Below, piece after piece: positions 1-8,312 of a stretch of 64,000 nt of DNA; the first letter of the stretch is position 1; each line of letters starts with the position of its first letter. The stretch comes from Serratia marcescens subsp. marcescens ATCC 13880 (GTDB lineage Bacteria; Pseudomonadota; Gammaproteobacteria; Enterobacterales; Enterobacteriaceae), in contig NZ_CP071238.1 in assembly GCF_017299535.1 (NCBI RefSeq), positions 1,426,001 to 1,490,000 of the forward strand, written 5' to 3'. Both the position numbers and the translations under genes were made by a program. The notes below the pieces were generated by a model. That model saw only the letters and a program-made list of their open reading frames with translations, ran no database searches and was not told where the DNA came from.

Positions 1-340
1 TCTGGTGATGCTGTTCACCCGGGATGAAACCGTCATTGTTCCGGCGTTGCGCTACCTCAACTGTGTTGCGCCGTCCTATCTCAGTCTGGGGGTGGTTCTG
101 GTACTGATGACCGCGTTGGAACAAACCGGGCAGGGGCTGCGGATATTGCTGATCAATATCGTTTTTTACGCGCTGGAAATTGGCATTGCCTCTTTGCTGG
201 GGCTCAACCACGTCGATGCAACGCGGCTCTACCTCGTGATTGCGATTATGAACTGGTTATCCGCGCTTTACGTGGTTTACGAACTGAATAAACGACTTGC
301 CCCCCAGGTCACGTTGCCTCCGCGGGAAATGCAACCTTAA
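1..340 (+). CDS. MATE-like multidrug/metabolite exporter, C-terminal fragment cut by the window edge
   Basis: Only the last ~112 codons are in the window; the reading frame is open at base 2 and the true start lies upstream. The visible part has hydrophobic helices (around YLSLGVVLVLMTALEQTGQG, ILLINIVFYALEIGIASLLG and YLVIAIMNWLSALYVVYEL) and a short charged tail ending in PPREMQP. The helix pattern and the TALEQTGQG loop fit the C-terminal half of MATE exporters (inner-membrane Na+/H+ antiport of small molecules), but a flippase of related fold cannot be excluded. It is followed after 47 nt by the acyl ligase gene, so it probably belongs to the same operon and may export the product or an intermediate. 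Confidence 0.55.
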   Translation, partial: LVMLFTRDETVIVPALRYLNCVAPSYLSLGVVLVLMTALEQTGQGLRILLINIVFYALEIGIASLLGLNHVDATRLYLVIAIMNWLSALYVVYELNKRLAPQVTLPPREMQP

Positions 341-387
341 CCGTGATGGAACAGGTTCTTATCTTACTGAATGCTCAGGAGTTATGC

Positions 388-1962
388 ATGAAGCACAGCT
401 TGGCAGAATTGATTCGCGATGCAGATATAAATTACCCGAACAGAACCGCCCTGATCTTCAAAGATCATCACTATAGTTACCATGATATCTGGATGCGGGT
501 ATGTGCTATCGCTGCCGGGATGCGGCACCGCGGACTGCAGCCGGGTGACAGGGTTGTGATTTGTCTGGGCAATCATCCGGACAGCCTTGCCGCATTCTGG
601 GCAGCGCAAAAGCTCGGTGCCTGTCCTTCTCTGGTCGCTATCGATACGGCCGTGAATAAACTGGCTTATATTCTTAATAACAGCGGAGCCAGACAGCTGT
701 TAACCTCTCCGGCCATCTCCGGCGCGCTGATGGCGTTTGGCCTGCAGCAGATCCCTGAGCTCAACACAGTTATTGTCGCGGGAGACCTGAGCAGGACGGA
801 AAAGGGTATATCGCTGGAAGAGTTCATTGCCGATCCGCTAGCAGAAGCACAAATCCCGTTACAGGCCATTAGCGTTGATCTCGCATCGATCATTTACACC
901 TCAGGTTCAACCGGCGAACCCAAGGGCGTGATGCTGAGCCATCAGAATATGCTGGCTGCCACGGACTCTTTAGCGACATACCTGGGCTATCGGCAGGACG
1001 ATGTCATAATTGCGGTTCTCCCGGTCGCGTTTGATTATGGTCTCTACCAACTTATCCTGAGTTGCTACATCGGTGCCACTGTGGTGCTGGAGCCCGATGG
1101 TGTTTTACCTACATTGGTGTTGCGCCATATCCAGCAGTATGGCTGCACGGTGATGCCGGGGCTCTCTTCTCTCTACAGTTTGCTGGACACCTATGCCAGC
1201 AGGGGCAAGTTTGACCTGAGCCGCGTGCGTCTGGTTTCCAACACCGGTATGGCATTACGTAAGCAGCATATCCATATGGTAAAGCGCCTGTTCCCGCAGG
1301 CGGACATTTTCTCAATGTACGGTCTGACGGAGTGCAAGCGCTGTACATGGCTCCCGCCAGCCGATCTGGAACGTAAACCTGACAGCGTTGGTATCGCGAT
1401 CCCCAACACGCAGATTCTGGTGGTGAATGATCAGAACCAGCCTTGCTCGCCTGGCGAAGTGGGGCAACTGGTCATACGCGGCGCTACTGTGATGCAGGGT
1501 TACTGGCGCAATCCTGAAGCGACAGCGAAAAAAATTGGCATACATCCGCTGTATGGTGACCGTTGCCTGTACTCGGGTGACTACGGCTGGCTGGATGATG
1601 AAGGCTATTTTTACTTTGCCGGACGCATGGATGAAGTTGCCAAAATCCGTGGCCGCAAGGTTATTTTCAGTGAGGTTGAGAAAGCCTTATTCCGCCATGA
1701 GGCGGTTATCGAAGCAGCGGTCATCGTTCACAATGATGAACAGGATCCTGAGGATCGTATCGTGGCATTCGTCGCCACATCATCGCCTGCCGCACTCACT
1801 GAAGCCGAGCTGCGTCAGTTCTGCCTGACGCAGCTGGAGCAGTATCAGGTTCCTCACGTATTCGTTCTGCTGCCGCGACTGCCGAAAAATGCCAACGGAA
1901 AATTTGATAAGCATAAGTTGCGCTCAGACTTTAAAGATGCCGCACGGAGGCTGCCGGCATGA
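388..1962 (+). CDS. AMP-forming acyl-CoA/acyl-ACP ligase (ANL superfamily)
   Basis: A 524-residue stand-alone adenylating enzyme that should activate a carboxylic acid with ATP and pass it to CoA or a carrier protein. The P-loop-like motif IIYTSGSTGEPKGVMLSH, the YGLTE motif, YSGDYGWLDDEGYFYFAGR, the hinge KIRGRKV and the C-terminal lysine motif NANGKFDKHKL are all present, so it looks active. I place the start at 388 because AGGAG at 377-381 lies six bases upstream; an in-frame ATG at 343 lacks such a site. It overlaps the next gene by 4 nt. It resembles the exosortase-A-associated acyl-CoA ligase family (TIGR03098) from memory; the substrate cannot be read from the sequence. Base composition is lower in GC than the right side of the window. 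Confidence 0.85.
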   Translation: MKHSLAELIRDADINYPNRTALIFKDHHYSYHDIWMRVCAIAAGMRHRGLQPGDRVVICLGNHPDSLAAFWAAQKLGACPSLVAIDTAVNKLAYILNNSGARQLLTSPAISGALMAFGLQQIPELNTVIVAGDLSRTEKGISLEEFIADPLAEAQIPLQAISVDLASIIYTSGSTGEPKGVMLSHQNMLAATDSLATYLGYRQDDVIIAVLPVAFDYGLYQLILSCYIGATVVLEPDGVLPTLVLRHIQQYGCTVMPGLSSLYSLLDTYASRGKFDLSRVRLVSNTGMALRKQHIHMVKRLFPQADIFSMYGLTECKRCTWLPPADLERKPDSVGIAIPNTQILVVNDQNQPCSPGEVGQLVIRGATVMQGYWRNPEATAKKIGIHPLYGDRCLYSGDYGWLDDEGYFYFAGRMDEVAKIRGRKVIFSEVEKALFRHEAVIEAAVIVHNDEQDPEDRIVAFVATSSPAALTEAELRQFCLTQLEQYQVPHVFVLLPRLPKNANGKFDKHKLRSDFKDAARRLPA

Positions 1963-2729
1963 GGAACAAGCAGGCACTGGTATTGTTGTGCGCGGTCCTT
2001 GCGGTGATTTTTGCAGGCGTGTCCGTCAGTATCACCACCGCACGCACGACGGCACCGGCCGAAACGATCGGCGGTGCGCCACCCGCAGCGTTACAGGGAC
2101 CACCACCGGCACTGGTTGAAACTGCACAGGTGAAAACCATGTCCTGGCAGGATAAAAAGAACGTGGTGGGGATCGTTAAAGCTGTGTATTACCTTGATGT
2201 GCGCACAGAAGTGGCGGGAACAATTCTGCAGGTGGCGCCGGCAGGTGGCCAGTTAGCGGCCAATAGCGTGCTGTTTCGCATTGATGACCGTGCTGAACGT
2301 GCGCAACTGAAGCAAAAAGAGGCTAATTTGGCAATGGTGCGGCTAAATGCTCACCGTGCCGATCTGCTGGTCAACAAAGCCATTTCACAGGCTGATCAGC
2401 AGGCGGCTCATGTCAACCTCGCTCAGGCCGTCAGCGATCAGGAAGAGTTGCGCAGCTTGCTGCGCAAAATGACGATCACCGCTCCCTTCTCCGGTGTGGT
2501 CAGCCTGCATGATTTGGCACCAGGCCAGTCCAGTCAGGCCGGGCAGACGCTGTTTTCCTTTTATGATCCCGCAAAGCTTTATGTCGAGTTCAGCGTGCCG
2601 GAAGCGGATATCAGTGCGCTGCATCCCGGTGTGAAAGTCGCGGTTGATGATACGGTGTCCGGATATGCCGGTAGCGCGACCGTTACGCTGATCAATACTG
2701 AAGTCAATACGACCAACCGCACGCTGACA
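1959..2729 (+). pseudogene. RND efflux periplasmic adaptor (HlyD/AcrA family), truncated by an IS element
   Basis: The first ~257 codons encode a membrane fusion protein: an N-terminal anchor (VLLCAVLAVIFAGVSVSI), a biotinyl-lipoyl-like half (DVRTEVAGTILQVAPAGGQL), a coiled-coil hairpin rich in Q, A and L, the second lipoyl half (ITAPFSGVVSLHDLAPGQ) and the start of a beta-barrel (YVEFSVPEADISALHPGVKVAV). At 2730 the frame runs into the IS3 left end and stops at 2771 after about 13 foreign residues. A full adaptor of this family is about 350-400 residues, so the end of the beta-barrel and the membrane-proximal domain are gone. It overlaps the ligase gene by 4 nt, so the exporter was part of the cluster's operon. 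It would have linked an RND pump to an outer-membrane channel; as it stands it is unlikely to work. Confidence 0.85.
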
Positions 2730-2802
2730 TGTAGTGGTTCAGCAATTTCGGACACCTCAATAGCCTGTTAATGTAACGACAGAAAATTGAGGTAAGCGAG
2801 TA

Positions 2803-3120
2803 ATGACCCAACGTAAACAAACCAAACGCCGTTTTTCTCCTGAGTTCAAGCTGGAAGCCATCGAGCAGGTGACTAAATACCAACAGCGTGCTGTTGATGT
2901 CGCTCTAGCCCTGGATTTGGATCCCAGCCAGCTTCGTAAATGGATCCGTCAGTATGAAGCCGAGCTCCAGGGGGTTACGCCTGCCGGCGTGGCAGTGACA
3001 CCAGACCAGCGTCGCATCCAGGAGCTGGAGAAACAGGTTCGCCGTCTGGAGATGGAGAAAGAGATTTTAAAGCAGGCAGCCGTGTTGATGAGCGAAATCC
3101 CCGTCAAATCTGTGCGCTGA
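2803..3120 (+). CDS. IS3-family transposase OrfA (HTH protein)
   Basis: A 105-residue basic protein with the IS3 OrfA layout: a helix-turn-helix around [20 protein letters not shown] and [16 protein letters not shown], then a leucine-zipper-like coiled coil ([19 protein letters not shown]). OrfA binds the IS ends and modulates transposition; joined to OrfB by a -1 frameshift it forms the full transposase. The start at 2803 follows a GAGGTAAGCGAG stretch. The heptamer T-TTA-AAG at 3066-3072, near its end, is in the right phase for programmed -1 slippage. Confidence 0.9.
   Translation: MTQRKQTKRRFSPEFKLEAIEQVTKYQQRAVDVALALDLDPSQLRKWIRQYEAELQGVTPAGVAVTPDQRRIQELEKQVRRLEMEKEILKQAAVLMSEIPVKSVR
3066..3072 (+). 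other. Programmed -1 frameshift heptamer T TTA AAG
   Basis: Read in the orfA frame, codons ATT TTA AAG give the slippery sequence T-TTA-AAG (X-XXY-YYZ). After a one-base slip the frame stays open through [20 protein letters not shown] into orfB. This is the expected way for IS3-family elements to make OrfAB. Confidence 0.7.
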
Positions 3121-3134
3121 TCACACGGCTAAAA

Positions 3135-3968
3135 ATGAAATGGCCTGTAGCAGAATTATGCCGTCTGTTGAAGATGCCGCGCAGCGTTTATTACGCATCG
3201 CGGTACCAACGTGTTGATGCCGAACGCCTGGAACTGCGAGCACAGATCCGGGCGTTACATCAGCTTAGCCGCGGGTCCGCCGGCAGCAGGACGTTAAGTT
3301 TGCTGATGCGCAGGAAGGGTTATGCCATTGGGCGCTGGTTGGCCAGAAAACTGATGCAGGAATGTGGTTTACTCAGTCGCCAACCGGGGAAGCACCGGTA
3401 TCGTGGAGCCCGAGAAGAAGCAGTCGCCTCGCCAAACCTGCTGAAAAGGCGATTTATGCCGGCCTCACCGAACCAGGTATGGTGTGGAGACATCAGCTAT
3501 ATCCGCCTCCATGGCGGTTGGTGTTACCTTGCGTTGGTCGTCGATCTTTATTCACGCCGCGTGGTGGGCTCGGCACTCTCGTTATCACCGGATGCGAATC
3601 TAGCCTGTCGCGCGATGCGTAATGCCCTGGAGACACGGCGGCGTCATGGGCGACTGCTCTTTCATTCAGACCAGGGCTGTCAGTATAAAAGCAAACAATA
3701 CAGACAGTTATTATGGCGAAGTGGGGTAATGCAAAGCATGAGTCGCCGAGGAAACTGCCTGGATAACTCACCGATGGAAAGGGTGTTCCGAAGTCTGAAA
3801 AGTGAATGGATACCGAGCACAGCGTATAAAGATCTGCATCATGCCTCGCAGGATATTCAGAGCTGGCTACAAACCTGGTACAACCAGATTAGGCCACATA
3901 AATATAACGGAGGGTTATCCCCCTGCGAGTACGAAAAACAATGGAAAGAGGCTACGAAGGTGTCCTGA
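3135..3968 (+). CDS. IS3-family transposase OrfB (DDE integrase domain)
   Basis: A 277-residue catalytic part of the transposase; in the cell it is probably made mostly as an OrfAB fusion through the frameshift at 3066-3072, since the upstream frame is open and connects in the -1 phase. The DDE core is visible: first Asp in [21 protein letters not shown], second in [16 protein letters not shown], and the Glu in [20 protein letters not shown]. The C-terminal [19 protein letters not shown] is typical of the IS3 rve domain. No stops or gaps are seen, so the transposase looks functional. It has nothing to do with the metabolite cluster except having landed in it. Confidence 0.92.
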   Translation: MKWPVAELCRLLKMPRSVYYASRYQRVDAERLELRAQIRALHQLSRGSAGSRTLSLLMRRKGYAIGRWLARKLMQECGLLSRQPGKHRYRGAREEAVASPNLLKRRFMPASPNQVWCGDISYIRLHGGWCYLALVVDLYSRRVVGSALSLSPDANLACRAMRNALETRRRHGRLLFHSDQGCQYKSKQYRQLLWRSGVMQSMSRRGNCLDNSPMERVFRSLKSEWIPSTAYKDLHHASQDIQSWLQTWYNQIRPHKYNGGLSPCEYEKQWKEATKVS

Positions 3969-3985
3969 TTTTGTGAACCACTACA

Positions 3986-4850
3986 GTATGCCAACACCAA
4001 GCTGCAGCCCTTCACTTATGAAGGGCGTACCTATGACGTCATCCTGGGTCTGGATAAGTCTTCGCAGTCGGCAATGAAAACCTTGCTGGACCTGCAGGTC
4101 CGAAGTACCAACGGCAGCCTCAGTCGTCTGGGCAGTTTTATGATACCGCAAAATCAGGTTGTACCAGCCTCACTGAAGACCTTTCAGAAACAGGCATCAG
4201 TCACCTTGCAGGGAGTTTTAATGCCGGGTGTTGGTCAGTCACAGGCGGCAGAGTTCAGCCGCCAGATACTGGCGGACTTCAAAGCGCGGGGTGTTTCCTA
4301 CGACCTGGCCGGCGAAACCCGACAAAGCGAAGAAGAGGGGCAGCGTCTGTTGATCACCTTTGCTATTGCTCTGATTGGAATCTATTGCCTGCTGACGTTG
4401 CAGCTCACCAGCCACTGGGACCCACTCATAGTCCTGTTCGGTAGCATCCCATTCTCAGTGTTTGGCGCACTGCTGGCACTGCTTTGGTTTGGCATGCCGC
4501 TGGATCTGTTTACGCAGGTCGGCATGCTGACGCTGGTCGGTCTGATCAGCAAGCAAGGCATTCTGATGGTGCATACCGCGAACACTCTGAGTGAACGAGG
4601 GGTGACCAATATCTGGTTCGCGATTACCCGCGCGTCTGCTTCCCGTCTGCGAGCCATCATTCTGACCTCGCTGACGATGGTGCTTGGCGCTATGCCATTG
4701 CTGTTCGCTTCAGGTCCTGCGGCGGAGTCTCGCTTTGAGCTGGGACTGGTCATTGTCGCAGGGATGTTGCTGGGCTCGTTCCTGACCCTCTTCCTGTTGC
4801 CATCACTGTATCTCTTTGTGCACAGAAATCGAATGGAGACACGTCTGTGA
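3986..4850 (+). pseudogene. RND efflux pump (AcrB/MdtF type), C-terminal remnant after IS-associated deletion
   Basis: From the right IS end the frame reads directly as RND pump sequence (YANTKLQPFTYEGRTYDVILG and on), with the first ATG only at 4074. What remains, about 287 codons, is the last periplasmic part followed by the C-terminal membrane helices: LLITFAIALIGIYCLLTLQL, PLIVLFGSIPFSVFGALLAL, DLFTQVGMLTLVGLISKQGI, a further helix after SRLRAIILTSLTMVLGAMPL, and IVAGMLLGSFLTLFLLPSLY. A full RND pump is about 1030-1050 residues, so roughly 740 residues are missing. With the truncated adaptor gene on the other side of the IS, this implies loss of about 2.5 kb. It overlaps the next gene by 4 nt (GTGA), the spacing of an original operon. 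Confidence 0.85.
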
Positions 4851-5794
4851 ACCTTACCATCAATGATATTGGTATTTATCTGCCTGAAACCACGTTTGAA
4901 CTTGATCAGATTTGCATGGAGCCGCGACTGTCGGACGCGGAGATCAAAGTTTATCAACGCTTCTATGGTCTTAAGCGGGTCGCAATCAGTGATATTTCGC
5001 TGGAGGACATGATGTTCCACGCCGCCCGGGATGCTCTGATGCGCAGTGGTGTTGCAGCAGATAGCATCAGGCTGCTGGTGCATGTCCACACCTCTGCGGA
5101 AACCTGCGCCTGGCCCAATGGTCTGTTGACCCGGTTGTGTCGCCGCCTGGGCTTGCAACACGCAGCGTCTCTGGCGGTACATACCAACAACTGCGCATCT
5201 ACCCTGAGCGGGCTGATGCTCAGTCAAAACTACTTGGCGGGGAACGGCGAAGAGGGCTACGCGCTATTGCTCACCGCAGATCTGACGTTCAGTGGGATTT
5301 TGCAGCAAATACCCAATACGACCCTGTGCGGCGATGCGGCCACAGCCTGTGTTATCAGTCTGAACGGCAGCGGAGCGGTGATGAAATCCCTTGAGCTGGA
5401 CTATTTCGGCGAACATGCCAAAGGAGCCTGGCAGTCGGAGGAAGAACAGGCCCGGTTTGAAAGCGACTATGCGCAACGTTTGGCAGAAGTGATGCAGCGC
5501 AGCTGTCAACAGGCCGGTCTGGAATGGGAGCAAATCCGCTGGATCTTTCCGCACAACGTTAATCTTATCTCCTGGCGAAATGTCGCCGCCAAACTGAATG
5601 TCCCGTTAAGCAAAATCTATCTTGATAAGCTGCCTGAACTGGGGCACTGCTTTGGCGCGGATATCTTTATTAACTGGCGTTTTGCCAGTCAGACACTTCA
5701 GCCCGGGGATCACATCATGGTGGCAACGGTAGGATTGGGCGCCGTGTTTGGCGCGGCGGTCTTTCAGCTTGCGCAACAGGAGCTTGCATCATGA
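4847..5794 (+). CDS. KAS III-like acyltransferase/ketosynthase 1, Cys-His-His variant
   Basis: A 315-residue thiolase-fold protein of FabH length. The nucleophile is C116 (HTNNCASTL), the general His is H236 (FPHNVNLISW, matching PHQAN of FabH), and the third position, Asn in FabH, is H267 in ELGHCFGADIFIN. The C-terminal glycine loop is VGLGAVFGAAVF. Known relatives condense acyl thioesters or transfer acyl groups to N or O nucleophiles (CerJ-, PqsC-type enzymes); which of these applies is unknown. The GTG start at 4847 has GGAG at 4835-4838 and overlaps the RND remnant by 4 nt; the stop overlaps the adenylation gene by 4 nt. Two more copies of this family lie downstream with the same altered triad. 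Confidence 0.8.
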   Translation: MNLTINDIGIYLPETTFELDQICMEPRLSDAEIKVYQRFYGLKRVAISDISLEDMMFHAARDALMRSGVAADSIRLLVHVHTSAETCAWPNGLLTRLCRRLGLQHAASLAVHTNNCASTLSGLMLSQNYLAGNGEEGYALLLTADLTFSGILQQIPNTTLCGDAATACVISLNGSGAVMKSLELDYFGEHAKGAWQSEEEQARFESDYAQRLAEVMQRSCQQAGLEWEQIRWIFPHNVNLISWRNVAAKLNVPLSKIYLDKLPELGHCFGADIFINWRFASQTLQPGDHIMVATVGLGAVFGAAVFQLAQQELAS

Positions 5795-7389
5795 CGATGA
5801 ACCACCATTTAGGGCAGCTTCTGCAGGCAGCGGCCACGAAATATGCGCACTTAGAGGCGCTGTCGATAAAAGATGACAGCTGGAGTTATCAGCAGCTGCA
5901 TGAGTTTGCTGCGCTGCTGGCCAGAGGTTTTGCTCTGTCGTCGGGAAAATATTGCGCGTTACTCGGCCCGCGCCACATCGGCACCTTGGCTGGCGCGATC
6001 GCCGCATTATGTTACGGAAAAACCTACCTGCCTCTCAATGAAGAGGAACCAGCGGAGCGGCTTGGGTTGCTGGCGCGCAGCACAGGTTTCGATCTGCTGG
6101 TCACGCGTGATCAGGAGCGAGCGCTACTGCAAATTCTGCTGGCGCAGAATGAACTGCCACTGGTCATTATTCTCAGTGACTGCGATCTCAGTCCTGACTG
6201 GTGTCGCGACTACCCGCAGCATCGTTTCCTGGGGATGGACGAGCTTGCTGCACTCCCCGTCGTTGAGCCCCGCAGCGATAATCCCCATGCCTATCTGATG
6301 TTCACCTCGGGCAGTACCGGTACCCCCAAGGGCGTCGAGGTCTCGCACGCCAATGTGGTGCGTTACGTTGAAAATACCGTTGCACTGTACCAGCCCAGCC
6401 ATAACGATCGTTTTTCCCAGCTGGCGCCGTTAAGTTTCGATTTTTCCGTACACGACCTGTTTGTCCCTTGGGCAGTGGGGGCATCAACCCATGTGTTTGA
6501 CAGCAGCCAGAGTATGGCGTTGGGGCGTTTAATCGATGAGAAACGGCTGACGTTTTGGGCTTCGGTGCCGTCGACGGCACTCTGGCTGAAGCGGTTGCGC
6601 CAGCTGACGCCAGGGGCATTTCCGCATTTGCGCCAGTCGCTGTTTTGCGGTGAACCCCTGCTGCATGGTGCCGCAGATAGTTGGCAGGAGGCGGCACCAC
6701 ACTCGCGTATCGACAATATTTATGGTCCTACTGAAGCCACCGTCGCGGTATGCGGTTACCACTGGAAAAGCGATCCCTCTCTGGCTGCTGGTGCGGTTGT
6801 GCCGATTGGTCGTCCCTATCCGGGAACCGTGCTGAAAATTGGCCGCTCGCGTCAGGATGGTCAATCCGGCCACGAAGGTGAATTGTGGATCGGCGGTGAA
6901 CAGGTCGTGCAGGGCTACTGGCCCGGTTTGCCGGTGCAGGCGGATAACTTCGTTATCGAAAACGGTGAAGCCTGGTATCGCACGGGTGACTGGGGCACTC
7001 TGGATTCAGAGGGGTGTCTGCATTTTCTTGGCCGCTGTGACGATCAGCTGAAAGTTCAGGGACAGCGAATCGAACGGCTGGAAATTGAATCCATGCTGCG
7101 ACAGGTATCCGGCACCGAAGACGTTGCGGTGGTGGGCTGGCCTATCATTGAAGGCAACAGTGTCGAGGGGCTGGTGTTTTTTGTTGGCACACACCACAAA
7201 AGTAACCTGGAATTACGCAAATTATGTCAGGAGTCGATGCCGCGCATTATGTGGCCCGGCAAGCTGATACTGGGCGCGATCCCGAAAAACCGCAATGGCA
7301 AAACTGACTATAAACAACTGCGTGCTGAACTGGAGGCAGAAAGTCATGCCAGCTGTGGTGCAGAACAACGTGTTACTGGACAGAGGTAA
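5791..7389 (+). CDS. Stand-alone NRPS-like adenylation enzyme 1
   Basis: A 532-residue single adenylation domain without an attached carrier or condensation domain. Core motifs are present: YLMFTSGSTGTPKGVEVSHA (A3), NIYGPTEATVAV (A5), YRTGDWGTLDSEG (A7), DDQLKVQGQRIERLEIE (A8) and NRNGKTDYKQL with the A10 lysine. It should make an acyl- or aminoacyl-adenylate and load it on a separate carrier protein, CoA, or directly on a partner enzyme. ATG at 5791 has AGGAG at 5778-5782 and overlaps the first KAS III-like gene by 4 nt, suggesting translational coupling and joint function with it. It resembles the gene at 8290-9867 in length and layout, so the pairs may come from a duplication. The substrate pocket was not decoded. 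Confidence 0.85.
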   Translation: MTMNHHLGQLLQAAATKYAHLEALSIKDDSWSYQQLHEFAALLARGFALSSGKYCALLGPRHIGTLAGAIAALCYGKTYLPLNEEEPAERLGLLARSTGFDLLVTRDQERALLQILLAQNELPLVIILSDCDLSPDWCRDYPQHRFLGMDELAALPVVEPRSDNPHAYLMFTSGSTGTPKGVEVSHANVVRYVENTVALYQPSHNDRFSQLAPLSFDFSVHDLFVPWAVGASTHVFDSSQSMALGRLIDEKRLTFWASVPSTALWLKRLRQLTPGAFPHLRQSLFCGEPLLHGAADSWQEAAPHSRIDNIYGPTEATVAVCGYHWKSDPSLAAGAVVPIGRPYPGTVLKIGRSRQDGQSGHEGELWIGGEQVVQGYWPGLPVQADNFVIENGEAWYRTGDWGTLDSEGCLHFLGRCDDQLKVQGQRIERLEIESMLRQVSGTEDVAVVGWPIIEGNSVEGLVFFVGTHHKSNLELRKLCQESMPRIMWPGKLILGAIPKNRNGKTDYKQLRAELEAESHASCGAEQRVTGQR

Positions 7390-7391
7390 AC

Positions 7392-8312
7392 ATGTTCATT
7401 CAACACGTTAGCGCACGGCTACCGGCGATATCAGTCAACCTGCTTGAACAGCCAGAGCGGTTTAACCTGACCTCATTCAAGGCGCAGATCTATAAAAAAT
7501 TCATCGGTATTGAATATGTGCCGGTAGCCGTTCCCGGTGAAATGGAAACGCTACTTGAACAGACCGTGTCTGCGGCTGTGCCAATTGACAGTCGCGAGCG
7601 TATCAAGCTGGTCGTGCATGCTCATACCTGCCCGTTGGTCGGCAACTATGGCGCTCTCTCAATGCAGCGCGTCTTACGGCGGCAGCGATTACACAATGCA
7701 CTGTTTGTCGGTATGTGCGCAAACCGTTGCGCATCAGTTTTCGACGCGATGAGGCTTATCCGGCAGCGTTTGCAGGAACAGCCCGATGCCCTGGCTCTGC
7801 TCGTCACGGGTGAGAGTGCGGTAACCCAGGAGCTGAGGCTGGTGGAGAACACCGCAGTGATGGGGGATGCCGCAGGCGCGATGTTGTTCGGTACTCGCGG
7901 GCCAGGGAATGAGCTGCTGGCGTGTTGTTCACATACTTATGGTCAGTATGCGCGAGGTGTCTGGCTGGAAGGGGCACCTCGCGCCAGTTACGAGACAAAT
8001 TATCCCGCCATGATGCTGCAGATTATTCAGCAGACGCTCGCACAGGCGGGGATGACGCTGGATCAGGTGCGCTGGGTTATTCCCCATAACGTAAACCGTA
8101 AAAGCTGGATCGAACTGGCGCGGACTATCGATCTGCCACTTTCCCGTCTGATGCTGGCAAACATCCCATTCACGGGGCACTGCTTTGGCAGCGATATGAT
8201 GCTTAACCTGTCTCACCTGACGTCCACGGGGGCGCTGGAGAAAGGCGACGTTTATCTGATGATAGCCGTAGGATTAGGAGGTTCATTTGGTGCCGCTCTC
8301 TTCCGTTACTGA
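7392..8312 (+). CDS. KAS III-like acyltransferase/ketosynthase 2, Cys-His-His variant
   Basis: A 306-residue second member of the cluster's KAS III-like family. The proposed catalytic residues are C113 (NRCASVFDAM), H232 (IPHNVNRKSW) and H263 (FTGHCFGSDMMLN), again with His where FabH has Asn. The end of the protein, VGLGGSFGAALF, matches the first copy. The start at 7392 follows AGAGGT and lies 2 nt after the upstream adenylation gene. Its 3' end overlaps the next adenylation gene by about 23 nt. It probably acts on the acyl group activated by one of the flanking adenylation enzymes; this is inference from gene order only. Confidence 0.8.
   Translation: MFIQHVSARLPAISVNLLEQPERFNLTSFKAQIYKKFIGIEYVPVAVPGEMETLLEQTVSAAVPIDSRERIKLVVHAHTCPLVGNYGALSMQRVLRRQRLHNALFVGMCANRCASVFDAMRLIRQRLQEQPDALALLVTGESAVTQELRLVENTAVMGDAAGAMLFGTRGPGNELLACCSHTYGQYARGVWLEGAPRASYETNYPAMMLQIIQQTLAQAGMTLDQVRWVIPHNVNRKSWIELARTIDLPLSRLMLANIPFTGHCFGSDMMLNLSHLTSTGALEKGDVYLMIAVGLGGSFGAALFRY

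Larger units (their letters stand above)
2730..3985 (+). mobile_element. Complete IS3-family insertion sequence, 1256 bp
   Basis: The element is bounded by imperfect ~27-bp inverted repeats: the left end begins TGTAGTGGTTCA at 2730 and the right end is its complement, TGAACCACTACA, ending at 3985. Between them lie orfA and orfB in overlapping phases with a -1 frameshift signal, the normal IS3-family plan, and the length fits the family (about 1.2-1.5 kb). The bases just outside differ (left ...GCTGACA, right GTATGCC...), so no target duplication is seen. The two flanks also come from different genes (RND adaptor and RND pump). Both facts point to a deletion next to, or between copies of, the element after insertion. 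Transposase motifs are intact, so it may still be mobile. Confidence 0.93.

Noticed and set aside
3362..3622. An 86-codon open frame inside orfB of the IS
   Set aside because: Overlaps the catalytic DDE region in another phase and has no features of its own.
2727..3988. A 3-4-bp target duplication around the IS3 element
   Set aside because: The bases outside the two ends (ACA and GTA) differ; the flanks come from different genes, so a deletion explains them better.
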